A stretch of DNA of 64,000 nucleotides from Sphingosinicella ginsenosidimutans (lineage in GTDB: Bacteria > Pseudomonadota > Alphaproteobacteria > Sphingomonadales > Sphingomonadaceae): contig NZ_VOQQ01000001.1 in NCBI RefSeq assembly GCF_007995055.1, forward strand, positions 372,001 to 436,000, in the 5' to 3' direction. The position numbers and the translations under genes are program-made. A model generated the notes under the pieces. That model was not told the DNA's origin, made no database searches, and was given only the letters and a program-made list of their open reading frames with translations. Shown piece after piece: positions 31,577-40,882 of this stretch (position 1 is the first letter of the stretch; every line of letters begins with the position of its first letter).

Positions 31577-32089
31577 ATGACGGGCAGCGGTCTCGAAGCC
31601 GCGTTTCTGGCGAACCGCGCATCGCTGCTGCGCTTCCTGCGCGCGCGCGGCGCGGGCGAGGCTGCGGACGATCTGCTCCAGGAAGCGTGGGTCCGCGCGG
31701 CGGCCGAGGCGAAGGGGCCGATCGCCGATCCCGTCGCCTATCTCTATCGCACCGCCAACAACCTGATGATCGACCGCAGCCGCGCGGTGCTCCGTGCGGC
31801 GGAGCGCGATCGCCGCTGGATCGATGCCCAGGGGATCGACCCCGACCCGCCGGGTGCCCCATCCGGCGAGCGCGCCCTGATCGCCCGCGAGGAGCTGGCC
31901 GCAGCGGAAGCGACACTCGCCGGGCTTGGCGAACGAACCGATTTCGTCTTCCGTCGCTTCCGGATCGAGGGGGCAAGCCAGCGGCGCATCGCCGAGGAGC
32001 TGGGGATCAGCCTCAGCGCCGTGGAGAAGCATCTGCAGCGAGCCTATCGAGCCCTCGCCGATCTGAGGAGGCGGTTCGATGCGGAATGA
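31577..32089 (+). CDS. FecI-type ECF sigma factor
   Basis: A 170-residue extracytoplasmic-function sigma factor. Region 2 contains DDLLQEAWVRAAAEA and AYLYRTANNLMIDRSR; region 4 contains FRIEGASQRRIAEELGISLSAVEKHLQRAYR, the usual helix-turn-helix that reads the -35 box. It is followed by a FecR gene and an STN-domain TonB receptor, the standard cell-surface signalling order: receptor loading in the outer membrane relaxes FecR, which frees the sigma factor. Confidence 0.93.
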   Translation: MTGSGLEAAFLANRASLLRFLRARGAGEAADDLLQEAWVRAAAEAKGPIADPVAYLYRTANNLMIDRSRAVLRAAERDRRWIDAQGIDPDPPGAPSGERALIAREELAAAEATLAGLGERTDFVFRRFRIEGASQRRIAEELGISLSAVEKHLQRAYRALADLRRRFDAE

Positions 32090-32125
32090 GCCACGCCGCA
32101 ACGTCTTGGCTTCGAGGTGGTGCCG

Positions 32126-33067
32126 ATGACCGAGCGTGACGAGAGAATCGAACAGGAAGCGATCGACTGGCTGGTGCGGCTCGGCGAGGCGGACGCCGGC
32201 GAATGGGAGGCGTTCACGCTCTGGCTGGAGGCCGATCCGGCCCATGCCGCGCGCTACGAGGCGCTGGCCGCTGCGGATCGCGATTGGGGCGCGCTCGCTC
32301 CCCCTGCCCGGCAGGACCCGCCCGTCCCGGTCCGGCGCGGACCATCGAGACGGACCATCTTCGGAGCCGCGATCGCCGCCTCTCTCGCGCTGGTGATCGG
32401 CTATGAGGCGATGGCGCCCCGTGACACGACCTATGCAATCGAAACCGCGACCGGGAGCCGTCGCACGATCGCGCTGGCGGACGGCGGGCGGATCGAGCTC
32501 AACGGCGGCACGCGGGTGACGCTCGATCGCCGCAATCCCCGCTTCGCGCGGCTCGACCGCGGAGAGGCGCTGTTCACCGTCGCGCATGACGCATCGCGAC
32601 CGTTCGAGGTCGAGGCGGGCGACGCGCGAATCGCCGATCTCGGGACGGTGTTCAACGTCGTGCGCGATGCCGGCGGGCTCGAGGTCGCGGTCGCCGAGGG
32701 GGCGGTGATGTTCAATCCGGATCGCCAGGCGGTGCGGCTCGCCCCCGGCATGATCCTCCGCCAGTCGCCGGGCGAAGCGCCCGAACTGACGCGGGGCGGC
32801 GATCCTGCTGCGATCGCCGGCTGGCGCGAGGGCCAGCTGACCTATGTCTCGGCGCCGGTGGCCCGTGTCGCCGCCGATCTGGCGCGCAATCTCGGGGTTC
32901 CGGTCACCGCGGACCGGACGGCCGTAAATCGCAGGTTCACCGGCGTGATTGTCCTCGATGGATCGCCGCAAGCAGTGGTGAATCGCGCCGCGGGCCTCCT
33001 TGGGGGGGACGCGCGGCGATCGGGCGAGGGATGGACGTTGACGGTGGGAGCTGGTGCGACTCCCTGA
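32126..33067 (+). CDS. FecR-type anti-sigma factor
   Basis: A 313-residue inner-membrane regulator. The cytoplasmic N-terminal DUF4880-like domain (EQEAIDWLVRLGEADAGEWEAF) binds the sigma factor. One membrane helix (RTIFGAAIAASLALVIGYEAM, about residues 75-95) follows. The periplasmic FecR domain (TATGSRRTIALADGGRIELNGGTRV ... FEVEAGDARIADLGTVFNV) ends with an STN-like fold. ATG 32126 is preferred; GTG 32117 is possible. The end overlaps the receptor start by 14 bp. Confidence 0.92.
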   Translation: MTERDERIEQEAIDWLVRLGEADAGEWEAFTLWLEADPAHAARYEALAAADRDWGALAPPARQDPPVPVRRGPSRRTIFGAAIAASLALVIGYEAMAPRDTTYAIETATGSRRTIALADGGRIELNGGTRVTLDRRNPRFARLDRGEALFTVAHDASRPFEVEAGDARIADLGTVFNVVRDAGGLEVAVAEGAVMFNPDRQAVRLAPGMILRQSPGEAPELTRGGDPAAIAGWREGQLTYVSAPVARVAADLARNLGVPVTADRTAVNRRFTGVIVLDGSPQAVVNRAAGLLGGDARRSGEGWTLTVGAGATP

Positions 33068-35450
33068 GGCGATCTTTGCGATCCTTCTGATGGCGAGCGC
33101 GCCCGCGGCTGGCGCCACGGCGGCGCGCAGCCTCGATCTGCCGGGCGGTCGGCTCGGCGACGCCGTGGTCGCGCTCGGGCGCCAGGCCGGCGTCAGCGTC
33201 GGAGTCTCGGACCCGCTGCTCGCCGGGACGCGCGTCCCGGCGGTCCGCGGCCAGATGAGCCCGGAACAGGCGCTTGGCCGCCTGCTGAGCGGCACGCCGG
33301 CCAGCTACGTGGCGCTGGACGGACGCACCTTCCGCATCGTCCGCCGCGCCGCGCCCCGACGCGCCCTCCCCGCACCGCGCCCCATGTCGCCGCCACCGCA
33401 GGCGGCAGACGAGGAAGCGATTGTCGTCACCGCGACGCGCCGGCCGATCCGCCTCGCCTCCTATGCCGGCGGCGCGGACATCGTTTCCGGCGACCGGCTC
33501 GGCCCGGCGGACGGGGCGCGGGGGACCGGCGCTCTCGTATCGCTGCTGCCCGAGCTTGCCGCCACCTATCGCGGCTCCGGGCGCGACAAGCTGTTCATCC
33601 GGGGTATCGCCGATTCGAGCTTCATCGGCCCGACGCAGGCGACCGCGGGCCAGTATCTGGGCGACACGCGGCTCAACTATAACGCGCCCGATCCCGATCT
33701 TCGGCTCTACGACATCGACCGGGTCGAGATCTTGCAGGGCCCGCAGGGCACGCTCTACGGGTCCGGCTCGCTCGGCGGCATCATCCGCATCCTCCCCAAC
33801 CGGCCCGATCTCGACCGCGCCGAGGGCTGGCTGGCCGGCGGCGCCTCGGCAACCTGGCACGGCGCGCCCGGAGCCGACGCGGCGGGCATGGCGAACCTGC
33901 CGCTGGTGCCCGGGCGCGTCGGGCTCAGGCTGACGGCCTATGGCATCCAGGACGGCGGCTATATCGACGACAGCACCCGCGATCTCGACAATGTGAACCG
34001 CGTGCGCACGATCGGCGGCCGCGGGGCGCTGCGCGTCACAGCCGGCGACGGCTGGACGATCGACCTCGGCGCGACCGGGCAGCGCATCCGCTCGCGCGAC
34101 AGCCAATATGCCGATCGCGATGCGCCCCCGCTGACGCGCGCCAGCGCCGTCGCCCAGCCCTTCGGCAGCGATTTCCTGCTCGGCGACTTCACCGTCAGCA
34201 ATGAATGGGGCCGGCTTCGGTTCGTCACCTCCCTCGGCGCCAGCCATCAGCGGCTTTCGGAGCGCTATGACGCGACCCAGGCCGGCGGCCCGCCCTCCGC
34301 CTTCGCGCAGCAGACGCGCACCACCCTGCTGTCGGCCGAAAGCCGCCTTTCCTGGCAGGACGACAATGGGTCGGGCTGGATCATCGGCACCAGCCTCATC
34401 TCCAACCGCGCGGAGCAGCGCCGCCAGTCCGGCGACGGCGCGTTCCTCGCCGACTTCAGTCGGGTGGACGACGATTACATCCGCGCCGCGCTGCCGGCGC
34501 AGACCGGCGTCGACAACCGGATCGAGGAAGCGACCCTGTTCGGGGAGGGCAGCCTCGCCCTCCTGCCCGGCGTCATCGCCACGGCCGGCGGACGGCTCAC
34601 CCGATCGCACCTGTCGGGCTCGGCGCTCGACGTCTTCGTGCCGGTGCTCCAGCCGCTCACCGGCACCCAGGCGAGCCGCAACGAGACCGCCTTCCTGCCC
34701 TCCGCCGCCCTCTCGGTCGAGGCGGCCCCGCGACTCCATCTGTTCGCCCGCTACCAGGAAAGCTTCCGTCCGGGCGGGCTCGCCGTTTCGGAATTCGCGA
34801 TCCGCCGGTTCCGCAACGACCATGTCTCGACGATCGAGGCCGGGCTTCGCTACGGACTGCCGGGCCTGCGCGCGTTCGATCTCACCGCGACGGCGGCCTA
34901 TACGCTCTGGCACGACATCCAGGCGGACACGGTCACGATGAACGGCTTTCCGACCACCGCCAATATCGGCAACGGCCGCATCTACACGTTCGAAATGGCC
35001 CTCGGCTGGCGCCCTCTGCGCGGCCTGTCGCTCGCGGTCGCCGGCATCGCCAATGACAGCCGGGTGACCAACCCGCAGCCCAATATCGACATGACCAGCG
35101 ATTCCTCGCTGCCCAACGTCGCCGATTTCAGCGGCCGGATCGGGGCGGATTACGAGACCAGGATCGCGCCGTCGCTGGATCTGCGCCTGTCTGCCGCGGC
35201 GCGCTATGTCGGCAAGTCGCGGCTCGGCATCGGGCCGGTGCTCGGCGAGCGTCAGGGCGACTGGCTCGACGTCACGCTCGGCGCCGAGATCGACCGCGGG
35301 CGCCACGCCTGGTTCCTCGACATCACCAACCTGCTCGACACCGCCGGCAACCGCTTCGCGCTCGGCTCCCCCTTCACCCTGGTCGACGGCAGGCAGGTGA
35401 CCCCGATGCGGCCGCGCACGATCCGGCTCGGCTGGCAGCTGCGCTTCTAG
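33054..35450 (+). CDS. TonB-dependent outer-membrane receptor with STN signalling domain
   Basis: A 798-residue receptor with a GTG start inside the FecR gene. It has a signal peptide, then an STN domain (about residues 25-100, SLDLPGGRLGDAVVALGRQA), the TonB-box region EEAIVVTATRR, a plug (KLFIRGIADSSF, DRVEILQGPQGTLYGSGSLGG) and a 22-strand barrel ending in LGWQLRF with terminal Phe. The STN domain contacts FecR in the periplasm, so this is a transducer, not only a transporter. The ligand is unknown and no siderophore gene is nearby. Confidence 0.94.
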   Translation: MRLPEAIFAILLMASAPAAGATAARSLDLPGGRLGDAVVALGRQAGVSVGVSDPLLAGTRVPAVRGQMSPEQALGRLLSGTPASYVALDGRTFRIVRRAAPRRALPAPRPMSPPPQAADEEAIVVTATRRPIRLASYAGGADIVSGDRLGPADGARGTGALVSLLPELAATYRGSGRDKLFIRGIADSSFIGPTQATAGQYLGDTRLNYNAPDPDLRLYDIDRVEILQGPQGTLYGSGSLGGIIRILPNRPDLDRAEGWLAGGASATWHGAPGADAAGMANLPLVPGRVGLRLTAYGIQDGGYIDDSTRDLDNVNRVRTIGGRGALRVTAGDGWTIDLGATGQRIRSRDSQYADRDAPPLTRASAVAQPFGSDFLLGDFTVSNEWGRLRFVTSLGASHQRLSERYDATQAGGPPSAFAQQTRTTLLSAESRLSWQDDNGSGWIIGTSLISNRAEQRRQSGDGAFLADFSRVDDDYIRAALPAQTGVDNRIEEATLFGEGSLALLPGVIATAGGRLTRSHLSGSALDVFVPVLQPLTGTQASRNETAFLPSAALSVEAAPRLHLFARYQESFRPGGLAVSEFAIRRFRNDHVSTIEAGLRYGLPGLRAFDLTATAAYTLWHDIQADTVTMNGFPTTANIGNGRIYTFEMALGWRPLRGLSLAVAGIANDSRVTNPQPNIDMTSDSSLPNVADFSGRIGADYETRIAPSLDLRLSAAARYVGKSRLGIGPVLGERQGDWLDVTLGAEIDRGRHAWFLDITNLLDTAGNRFALGSPFTLVDGRQVTPMRPRTIRLGWQLRF

Positions 35451-35571
35451 CCGGCCCAGGAAAAAAGTTTCGCCTTCGCGGTGCGGGTTTGGCCGCGCCG
35501 CGCCGTCTCCCCGGCAACGACCCGCGATCCGACCGGATACGCAGGGTCTCAAGCAAAGGGAGCCCGTCCAG

Positions 35572-38500
35572 ATGCGTCGCCTGCTGGCCTATTCCAGCCT
35601 TACCCCCCTGGCGCTCGTCGCCGCCGCCTTTCCCGCCCACGCACAGCGCAGCATCGACAATGCCGTCACCACGCCGGTCGCGACATCGACCGCCAATAAC
35701 GGCGCGGCGGCGGACGTCAGCGTCACCGCCAACGGATCGGTCACGGTGACGAGCGGCGCCGCGGTCACGATCGACAGCGACAACGACGTTGCGAACGCGG
35801 GCAAGATCAACATCAACAATGCGAACAACGCCACCGGCATCCTCGCATTGCCCGGCCGCACCGGGGACATCACCAATTCGGGGACGATCTCCGTCCTTGA
35901 AGATTACACCCCGAAGGACAACGACAATGACGGCGATCTCGACGGGCCGTTCGCCCAGGGATCGAACCGCTTCGGCATCCGCGTCGGCCCCGGCGGCACC
36001 TTCACGGGCGCCATCGCCAATAGCGGCACGATCACGATCGAAGGCAATGATTCGGCCGGCATCGCGATCGACAGCGCGCTTTCCGGGACGCTCGCCAACA
36101 ACGGCACCATCGCAGTCACCGGCGACCGTTCGTACGGCCTTCGCGCCGGCGACATCAGCGGCAACGTGCGGATCGCCGGCAGCATCTCCGCGACCGGCGA
36201 AGGCGCGGTCGGCGTCGCGCTCGACGGCGATATCGGCGGCGCGCTGGTGATCCAGGGCGCGATCGCATCGACCGGCTACCGATCGATCACGCCGCCGTCT
36301 GATACGTCGAAGCTCGACTCCGACGATCTGCTCCAGGGCGGTCCGGCGCTGCGAATTTCCGGCAACGTCGCCGGCGGAATCGTCTTCGCGGTTCCGCCCC
36401 CCGACAAGGATGCCAACAATGCCGACGAGGATAATGACGGCATCCCCGACGCGACCGAAGGCAGCGCCAACGTCGCCTCGCGCGGTGCCGCGCCCGCCGT
36501 CCAGATCGGATCGGCGAGCGAGGCGATCACGGTCGGGGCGATCGCCGGCAATGCCAGCGGCTACGGCCTTGTCGTCGACGGCGCGATCGCCGGGATCGGC
36601 ACCTATGCGGGGGTCAATGGCAACGGCCTGGTGATCGGCGGGCTCGGCGGCAACGTGACGATCGCCGGCGGGATGGCCGTCAACGGATCCGTCAGCGCAA
36701 GCTCGAACGGGGCCAACGCGACCGCGATCCATATCGGCTCTGGCGCTAGCGTGCCGACGATCCAGGTGGCCGGCAGGGTGACCGCGGCCGGGGGCACCGA
36801 CGCCGGCGATCTCAGCCAGGCGATCCTGATCGATCAGGGCGCGAATGTCGCCACGATCCGCAACAGCGGCGCGATCTCGGCCAATGCCGGCGCGAACGGC
36901 AGCGCCGCCGCGATCGTCGACCGCTCCGGCGGGGTCGGCCTGGTCGAGAACAAAGGCTCGATCAGCGCGAGCGGGGCGAGCGCCATCGCGATCGATCTCA
37001 GCGCAAACACTTCCGGCGCCATCGTGCGCCAGACCGAAGTCGAACAGGGTGCCACACCCCCCGCAATCAACGGCGGCATCCTGTTCGGCACCGGCAACGA
37101 CCGGCTCGAAATCGCGGACGGCGCCGTCACCGGCGCGACCAGCTTCGGCGCCGGGGACGACACGCTCTCGCTTGGCGGCGATGCCGCCTACAAGGGCAAT
37201 GTCAGCTTCGGGGCCGGCGCCGATCACATGGTCCTGGCGGGCCAGTCCACCTATTCAGGCAACGCTGATTTCGGCGGCGGCGCGGATCTGCTGGAGGTGA
37301 ACGGCACCGCCTCCTTCCTCGGCGGGCTCGCCAACGGCGGCGGGCTCGACGTGCGCGTCGGCGGCGGCCGCTTCCAGGCGACCAACCAAGGCTCCGTCGC
37401 GCTCAATTCGATCGCGATCACCGGCGGCGGGACGCTTGGCGTCAGCATCGACGGCGCGGCGGGCACGAACACCCATTATGACGTCGCCGGCACCGCGAGC
37501 TTCGCCGCCGGCTCGCACGTCCAGGTCCGGCTCGCCAACATCTCGCAATCCGCCGGGCGCTACGAGTTCCTGAGCGCCGGGGCGCTGACCGGCGCCGACA
37601 ATCTGACCTTCGATGCGACCGGCCTGCCCTTCCTGTTCAAGGGCGCGCTCGAAGCCGACGGCAACGATCTGGCGATCACCATTTCGCGCAAGACTGCGTC
37701 GGAGCTCGGCCTCAACGGATCGGCCACGCGCGCCTATGACGCGATCTTCGCGGCGCTCGACAAGGATAGCGCGGTCGGCAGCGTCTTCCTGGGAATCGCC
37801 GACAGCGCGACGCTCCGCGCCCAGATCGGCCAGATGCTGCCCGATCATGCCGGCGGCGCGTTCGAGACCGTGACGACCGCGTCGCGTACCACGGCGCGCT
37901 TCCTTGCCGATCCCAACGCGCCGGTCGCCGATCTCGGCGGCGGCTGGGGCTTCTGGCTCCAGCAGGTCGCCTGGGGCACGTCGAAGAATCTCGGCGACAC
38001 CGCCGCCTATGACGTCAACGGCTGGGGCGCGAACGGCGCGGTCGAGCGGCGTACCGGAATCGGCAGCTTCGGCCTCTCGCTCGCCTATCTCGCCGGACAG
38101 GATGCGAACGGCGACAACGACAACGAGGTTCGCACCGACCAGTTCGAACTCGCCGGCTATTGGCGGGTGCAGGCGGGCGCGCTGCACGCTTATGCCCGCG
38201 CATCGGCGGCGCGGATCAATTTCGACAGCACCCGCTCCTTCGCCGGCATCAGCCTCGCCGGCGCGGAGGTCGATCGCACGAGCGAGGCGGATTGGCACGG
38301 TTGGCTCTATTCCGCCGCCGCCGGCCTGTCCTACGAGCTCCGCTTCGGCCGCGTCTTGCTGCGCCCCGGCGCCGGCATCGATTATTATCGACTGACCGAG
38401 GGCGGCTATGCGGAGACCGGCGGCGGCGACAGCTTCGACCTCACCGTCGGGCGGCGCACCAGCGACGAGCTGGCCGGCACCGCGAACCTTTCGCTCGGCT

Positions 38501-38781
38501 ACGAATTCGGCAGCCGCAGCCCCGATTCGATCTGGGTCAGGACCGAGATCGAGGGTGGCCGCCGCGAGATCCTCTCGGGCAGGCTCGGCGCGACCACCGC
38601 CCAGTTCGCCGACGGCGACCCGTTCACGCTGGAACCGGCGCAGCGCACCAGCGGCTGGGAAGGCGCGCTGAGGGTCATCGGCGGCAGCGGCGTCACCACG
38701 ATCGCGGCGGAAGGCCATGCCGAGGAGCAGAACGGGCGCGCCTCGGTCGGCTTCCGCGTCTCCGTCGCGTTTGGATTCTAG
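35572..38781 (+). CDS. Autotransporter (type Va) with beta-helix passenger
   Basis: A 1069-residue surface protein. It has a signal peptide (MRRLLAYSSLTPLALVAAAFPAHA), then a long passenger of short Gly/Ala/Asn repeats such as NSGTITIEGNDSAGIAI and NNGTIAVTGDRSYGLRA (parallel beta-helix). Two Asp-rich calcium-type loops (DNDNDGDLDG and DKDANNADEDNDGIPD) and four RTX-like nonapeptides near residues 505-580 follow. The last about 280 residues are an autotransporter barrel (GGGWGFWLQQVAWG ... FRVSVAFGF, terminal Phe). It lies 121 bp after the receptor gene and may be controlled by the same sigma factor. Role unknown; adhesion or ligand capture is plausible. Confidence 0.9.
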   Translation: MRRLLAYSSLTPLALVAAAFPAHAQRSIDNAVTTPVATSTANNGAAADVSVTANGSVTVTSGAAVTIDSDNDVANAGKININNANNATGILALPGRTGDITNSGTISVLEDYTPKDNDNDGDLDGPFAQGSNRFGIRVGPGGTFTGAIANSGTITIEGNDSAGIAIDSALSGTLANNGTIAVTGDRSYGLRAGDISGNVRIAGSISATGEGAVGVALDGDIGGALVIQGAIASTGYRSITPPSDTSKLDSDDLLQGGPALRISGNVAGGIVFAVPPPDKDANNADEDNDGIPDATEGSANVASRGAAPAVQIGSASEAITVGAIAGNASGYGLVVDGAIAGIGTYAGVNGNGLVIGGLGGNVTIAGGMAVNGSVSASSNGANATAIHIGSGASVPTIQVAGRVTAAGGTDAGDLSQAILIDQGANVATIRNSGAISANAGANGSAAAIVDRSGGVGLVENKGSISASGASAIAIDLSANTSGAIVRQTEVEQGATPPAINGGILFGTGNDRLEIADGAVTGATSFGAGDDTLSLGGDAAYKGNVSFGAGADHMVLAGQSTYSGNADFGGGADLLEVNGTASFLGGLANGGGLDVRVGGGRFQATNQGSVALNSIAITGGGTLGVSIDGAAGTNTHYDVAGTASFAAGSHVQVRLANISQSAGRYEFLSAGALTGADNLTFDATGLPFLFKGALEADGNDLAITISRKTASELGLNGSATRAYDAIFAALDKDSAVGSVFLGIADSATLRAQIGQMLPDHAGGAFETVTTASRTTARFLADPNAPVADLGGGWGFWLQQVAWGTSKNLGDTAAYDVNGWGANGAVERRTGIGSFGLSLAYLAGQDANGDNDNEVRTDQFELAGYWRVQAGALHAYARASAARINFDSTRSFAGISLAGAEVDRTSEADWHGWLYSAAAGLSYELRFGRVLLRPGAGIDYYRLTEGGYAETGGGDSFDLTVGRRTSDELAGTANLSLGYEFGSRSPDSIWVRTEIEGGRREILSGRLGATTAQFADGDPFTLEPAQRTSGWEGALRVIGGSGVTTIAAEGHAEEQNGRASVGFRVSVAFGF
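37084..37310 (+). repeat. RTX-like glycine/aspartate repeats in the autotransporter passenger
   Basis: Four units with a period of 20-21 residues start FGTGNDRLEI, FGAGDDTLSL, FGAGADHMVL and FGGGADLLEV. This is the calcium-binding RTX nonapeptide pattern (GGxGxDxUx), but spaced about twice as far apart as in classical RTX toxins. Confidence 0.7.
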
Positions 38782-38794
38782 CCGCCGCCCGCTT

Positions 38795-38831
38795 ATCCTC
38801 GCCCCCGGCGCGTGGCGCGGGGAGCGAGGAT
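38795..38831 (+). promoter_or_regulatory. Hairpin covering the SDR ribosome-binding site
   Basis: Bases 38795-38806 pair with 38820-38831, 11 of 12 positions Watson-Crick, with a 13-nt loop. The 3' arm contains the Shine-Dalgarno sequence (GGAGCGAGGA) of the SDR gene starting at 38832. No T tract follows, so translation control or mRNA end protection fits better than termination. Confidence 0.6.
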
Positions 38832-39506
38832 ATGGCGAACAGGATCGTCGTGACGGGCGCGGCCGGAAGCCTTGGCCGCGCCGTGATCGCGAAGCTTGCG
38901 AGGAGCGGCGTGCCGGTCGCGGCGATCTTTCGCAAGGACACCGCCGAGATGCCGTCGTCTGACGTCGTCGCGATCGACGGCATCGATCTGACCGATGCCG
39001 GGAGCGCGCGCGGCGCATTCGATGCGATCGCCGCGCGGCACGGCCCGATCGGCGGCCTCGTCAACGTCGCCGGCGGCTTCGCGTGGGAGACGGTCGGTGA
39101 CGGCGGCGAGGACACGTGGGACCGGCTGTTCGCGATCAATCTCAAGACCGCCTTCAACGCCTGCACCGCGGCGATCCCACACCTCGCGGCCGGTGGCGCG
39201 ATCGTCAACGTCGCGGCGGCGGCAGCGCAGGAGGCCGGCCTTGGCAACGCCGCTTATGCGGCCTCGAAAGCGGGCGTGCTGCGGCTCACCGAAAGCCTCG
39301 CCGCGGAGCTCCGGCCCAGGGGCGTCCGCGCCAATGCCGTCCTGCCGACGATCATCGATACGGCTCCCAACCGCGCGGCGATGCCTGACGCGGATTTCAC
39401 GAAATGGGTGAGGCCGGACGAACTCGCCAACGTGATCGCCTTTCTGCTTTCCGACGAGGCAAGCGCGATCGATGGCGCGGCGATCCCTGTCGCCGGACGC
39501 CTTTAG
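38832..39506 (+). CDS. Short-chain dehydrogenase/reductase
   Basis: A 224-residue SDR. The NAD(P) site is VVTGAAGSLGRAVIAKLA and the active-site pair is YAASKAG. The Asn of the catalytic tetrad is in FAINLKTAFN. The usual catalytic Ser after IVNV is replaced by Ala (IVNVAAAAAQ), which is unusual and may mean reduced or changed activity. AFLLSDEASAIDGAAIPVAGRL is the normal C-terminus. Its ribosome-binding site lies in a hairpin. It abuts the convergent FAD oxidoreductase with no spacer. Confidence 0.87.
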   Translation: MANRIVVTGAAGSLGRAVIAKLARSGVPVAAIFRKDTAEMPSSDVVAIDGIDLTDAGSARGAFDAIAARHGPIGGLVNVAGGFAWETVGDGGEDTWDRLFAINLKTAFNACTAAIPHLAAGGAIVNVAAAAAQEAGLGNAAYAASKAGVLRLTESLAAELRPRGVRANAVLPTIIDTAPNRAAMPDADFTKWVRPDELANVIAFLLSDEASAIDGAAIPVAGRL

Positions 39507-40646
39507 TCAGCCTTGGCGGCGCCCCTCAAAGCGGCGGGGCGAGAAATCGGCCGGATCCACTTCGTTGGCGAGAAGCGAATCGCATAGCGGCGCGCCTTGC
39601 GCCAGCGCCGCGCCGAGCCGAGCCATGCCCGGCGCCGTCTGGACGCCATAGCCCCCCTGGCCGACGAGCCAGAAGAAGCCCGGCACCACGCCATCGAAGC
39701 CGCAGACCGGAACCCGGTCCGGCGAGAAGGTCCTGAGGCCGGCCCAGCTGTGCCGGATATGGCGGACGGGAATGTCCGCGGCCTTGCCGACGCGATCGAC
39801 GGCAAGCGCGATGTCCCATTCCTCGGGCTGGATGTCGCACGGCTCGACGAGCGTCTCATCGGCCGGGGACAACAGGACGAGCCCGGCATCGGGCTTGAAA
39901 TAGAATTGCTCGTCGATGTCGATCACCAGCGGCCAGCCCGCGATCGGCCCTGCGTCCGCCGGCGGATCGACCAGCGCGGCGGTCCGTCGCCGCGGCTCCA
40001 GGCCGAGGGGCGCGACGCCGGCCAGGCGGGCGATCTCGTCGCCCCAGGCGCCGGCGGCGTTGACCAGAATCCGGCCCTCGAACGATTCCGCCCCGGCCGA
40101 TACGACCCAGGCATCGCCGTCGCGACGGATCGCCTCGACCCGCTTCGAGGTCAGCAACGTGCCGCCGTTGAGTTTCAGCCGCCGCAGATAGGCCTGGTGA
40201 AGGCCGTGGACATCGATGTCCGCGGCCCCCGGCTCCTCAAGTCCGCCAGCGACATAATCGGGGCGGAGCACCGGGCACAAAGCGCGCGCATCCTCGGCCG
40301 AGAGCCGCCGTGCGAAACGGCGAATGTCCGGCTGGCCGGCGAACGCCTCGAGCCGCTCAAGCTGCTCCTTGTTCGCGATGTAGAGCGCGCCGCGCGCGCC
40401 GACGAGAGGCGCGTCGGCGAAGTCTCCGGGCGGGTGGAAGAACAACGGCTTGCTCGCGCGGGAGAGCGCGCGCACCGGCGGCTTGCCGTACATCTCGAAG
40501 AAGATCGCCGCCGATCGGCCGGTCGAATGGTAATTGGGCTGCGCTTCGGCCTCCAGCAGGAGGACCGAGGCCGATCCGGACAGCTCCGCCGCCATCGAGG
40601 CGCCCGCGATCCCACCACCGACAACAAGAAAATCCACGATCGACAT
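39507..40646 (-). CDS. FAD-dependent oxidoreductase of the DAO (D-amino-acid oxidase/dehydrogenase) family
   Basis: A 379-residue flavoenzyme. MSIVDFLVVGGGIAGASMAAELSG is the FAD site, followed by LLLEAEAQPNYHSTGRSAA, ILVNAAGAWGDEIA and the C-terminal GLRTFSPDRVPVCGFDG with LVGQGGYGVQTAPGMARL. The family oxidises D- or secondary amino acids and passes electrons to oxygen or quinones. A divergent XRE-cupin regulator and a D-aminoacylase-like gene beside it point to D-amino acids as substrates, by inference. A GTG at 40673 could extend the N-terminus by nine residues. Confidence 0.88.
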   Translation of the reverse strand: MSIVDFLVVGGGIAGASMAAELSGSASVLLLEAEAQPNYHSTGRSAAIFFEMYGKPPVRALSRASKPLFFHPPGDFADAPLVGARGALYIANKEQLERLEAFAGQPDIRRFARRLSAEDARALCPVLRPDYVAGGLEEPGAADIDVHGLHQAYLRRLKLNGGTLLTSKRVEAIRRDGDAWVVSAGAESFEGRILVNAAGAWGDEIARLAGVAPLGLEPRRRTAALVDPPADAGPIAGWPLVIDIDEQFYFKPDAGLVLLSPADETLVEPCDIQPEEWDIALAVDRVGKAADIPVRHIRHSWAGLRTFSPDRVPVCGFDGVVPGFFWLVGQGGYGVQTAPGMARLGAALAQGAPLCDSLLANEVDPADFSPRRFEGRRQG

Positions 40647-40882
40647 CGGCCCGTTCGCGCATCCTTCCGCCACCGCCGGTCGTTCGCGGCGACCGGATTG
40701 GAGCCCGCTGTGCCAGCCACTTTCGGATTTGACAAGATATTTTCACTTCCAGCAAGACGGCGTGAAATCGCTTGCATTCCCTGCGCGGCGCCACAATTTC
40801 ACGGTGGCACGCTGTCGGCACCTGAAAGTTTTTCTCGCGGTGCGGCCGACTCTGCCGCTATATTGCGCGCCGCTGAGGCGGG

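Noticed and set aside
32937..35552. An 871-codon open frame on the minus strand
   Set aside because: Antisense to the STN-type TonB receptor; composition is that of a reverse-frame shadow.
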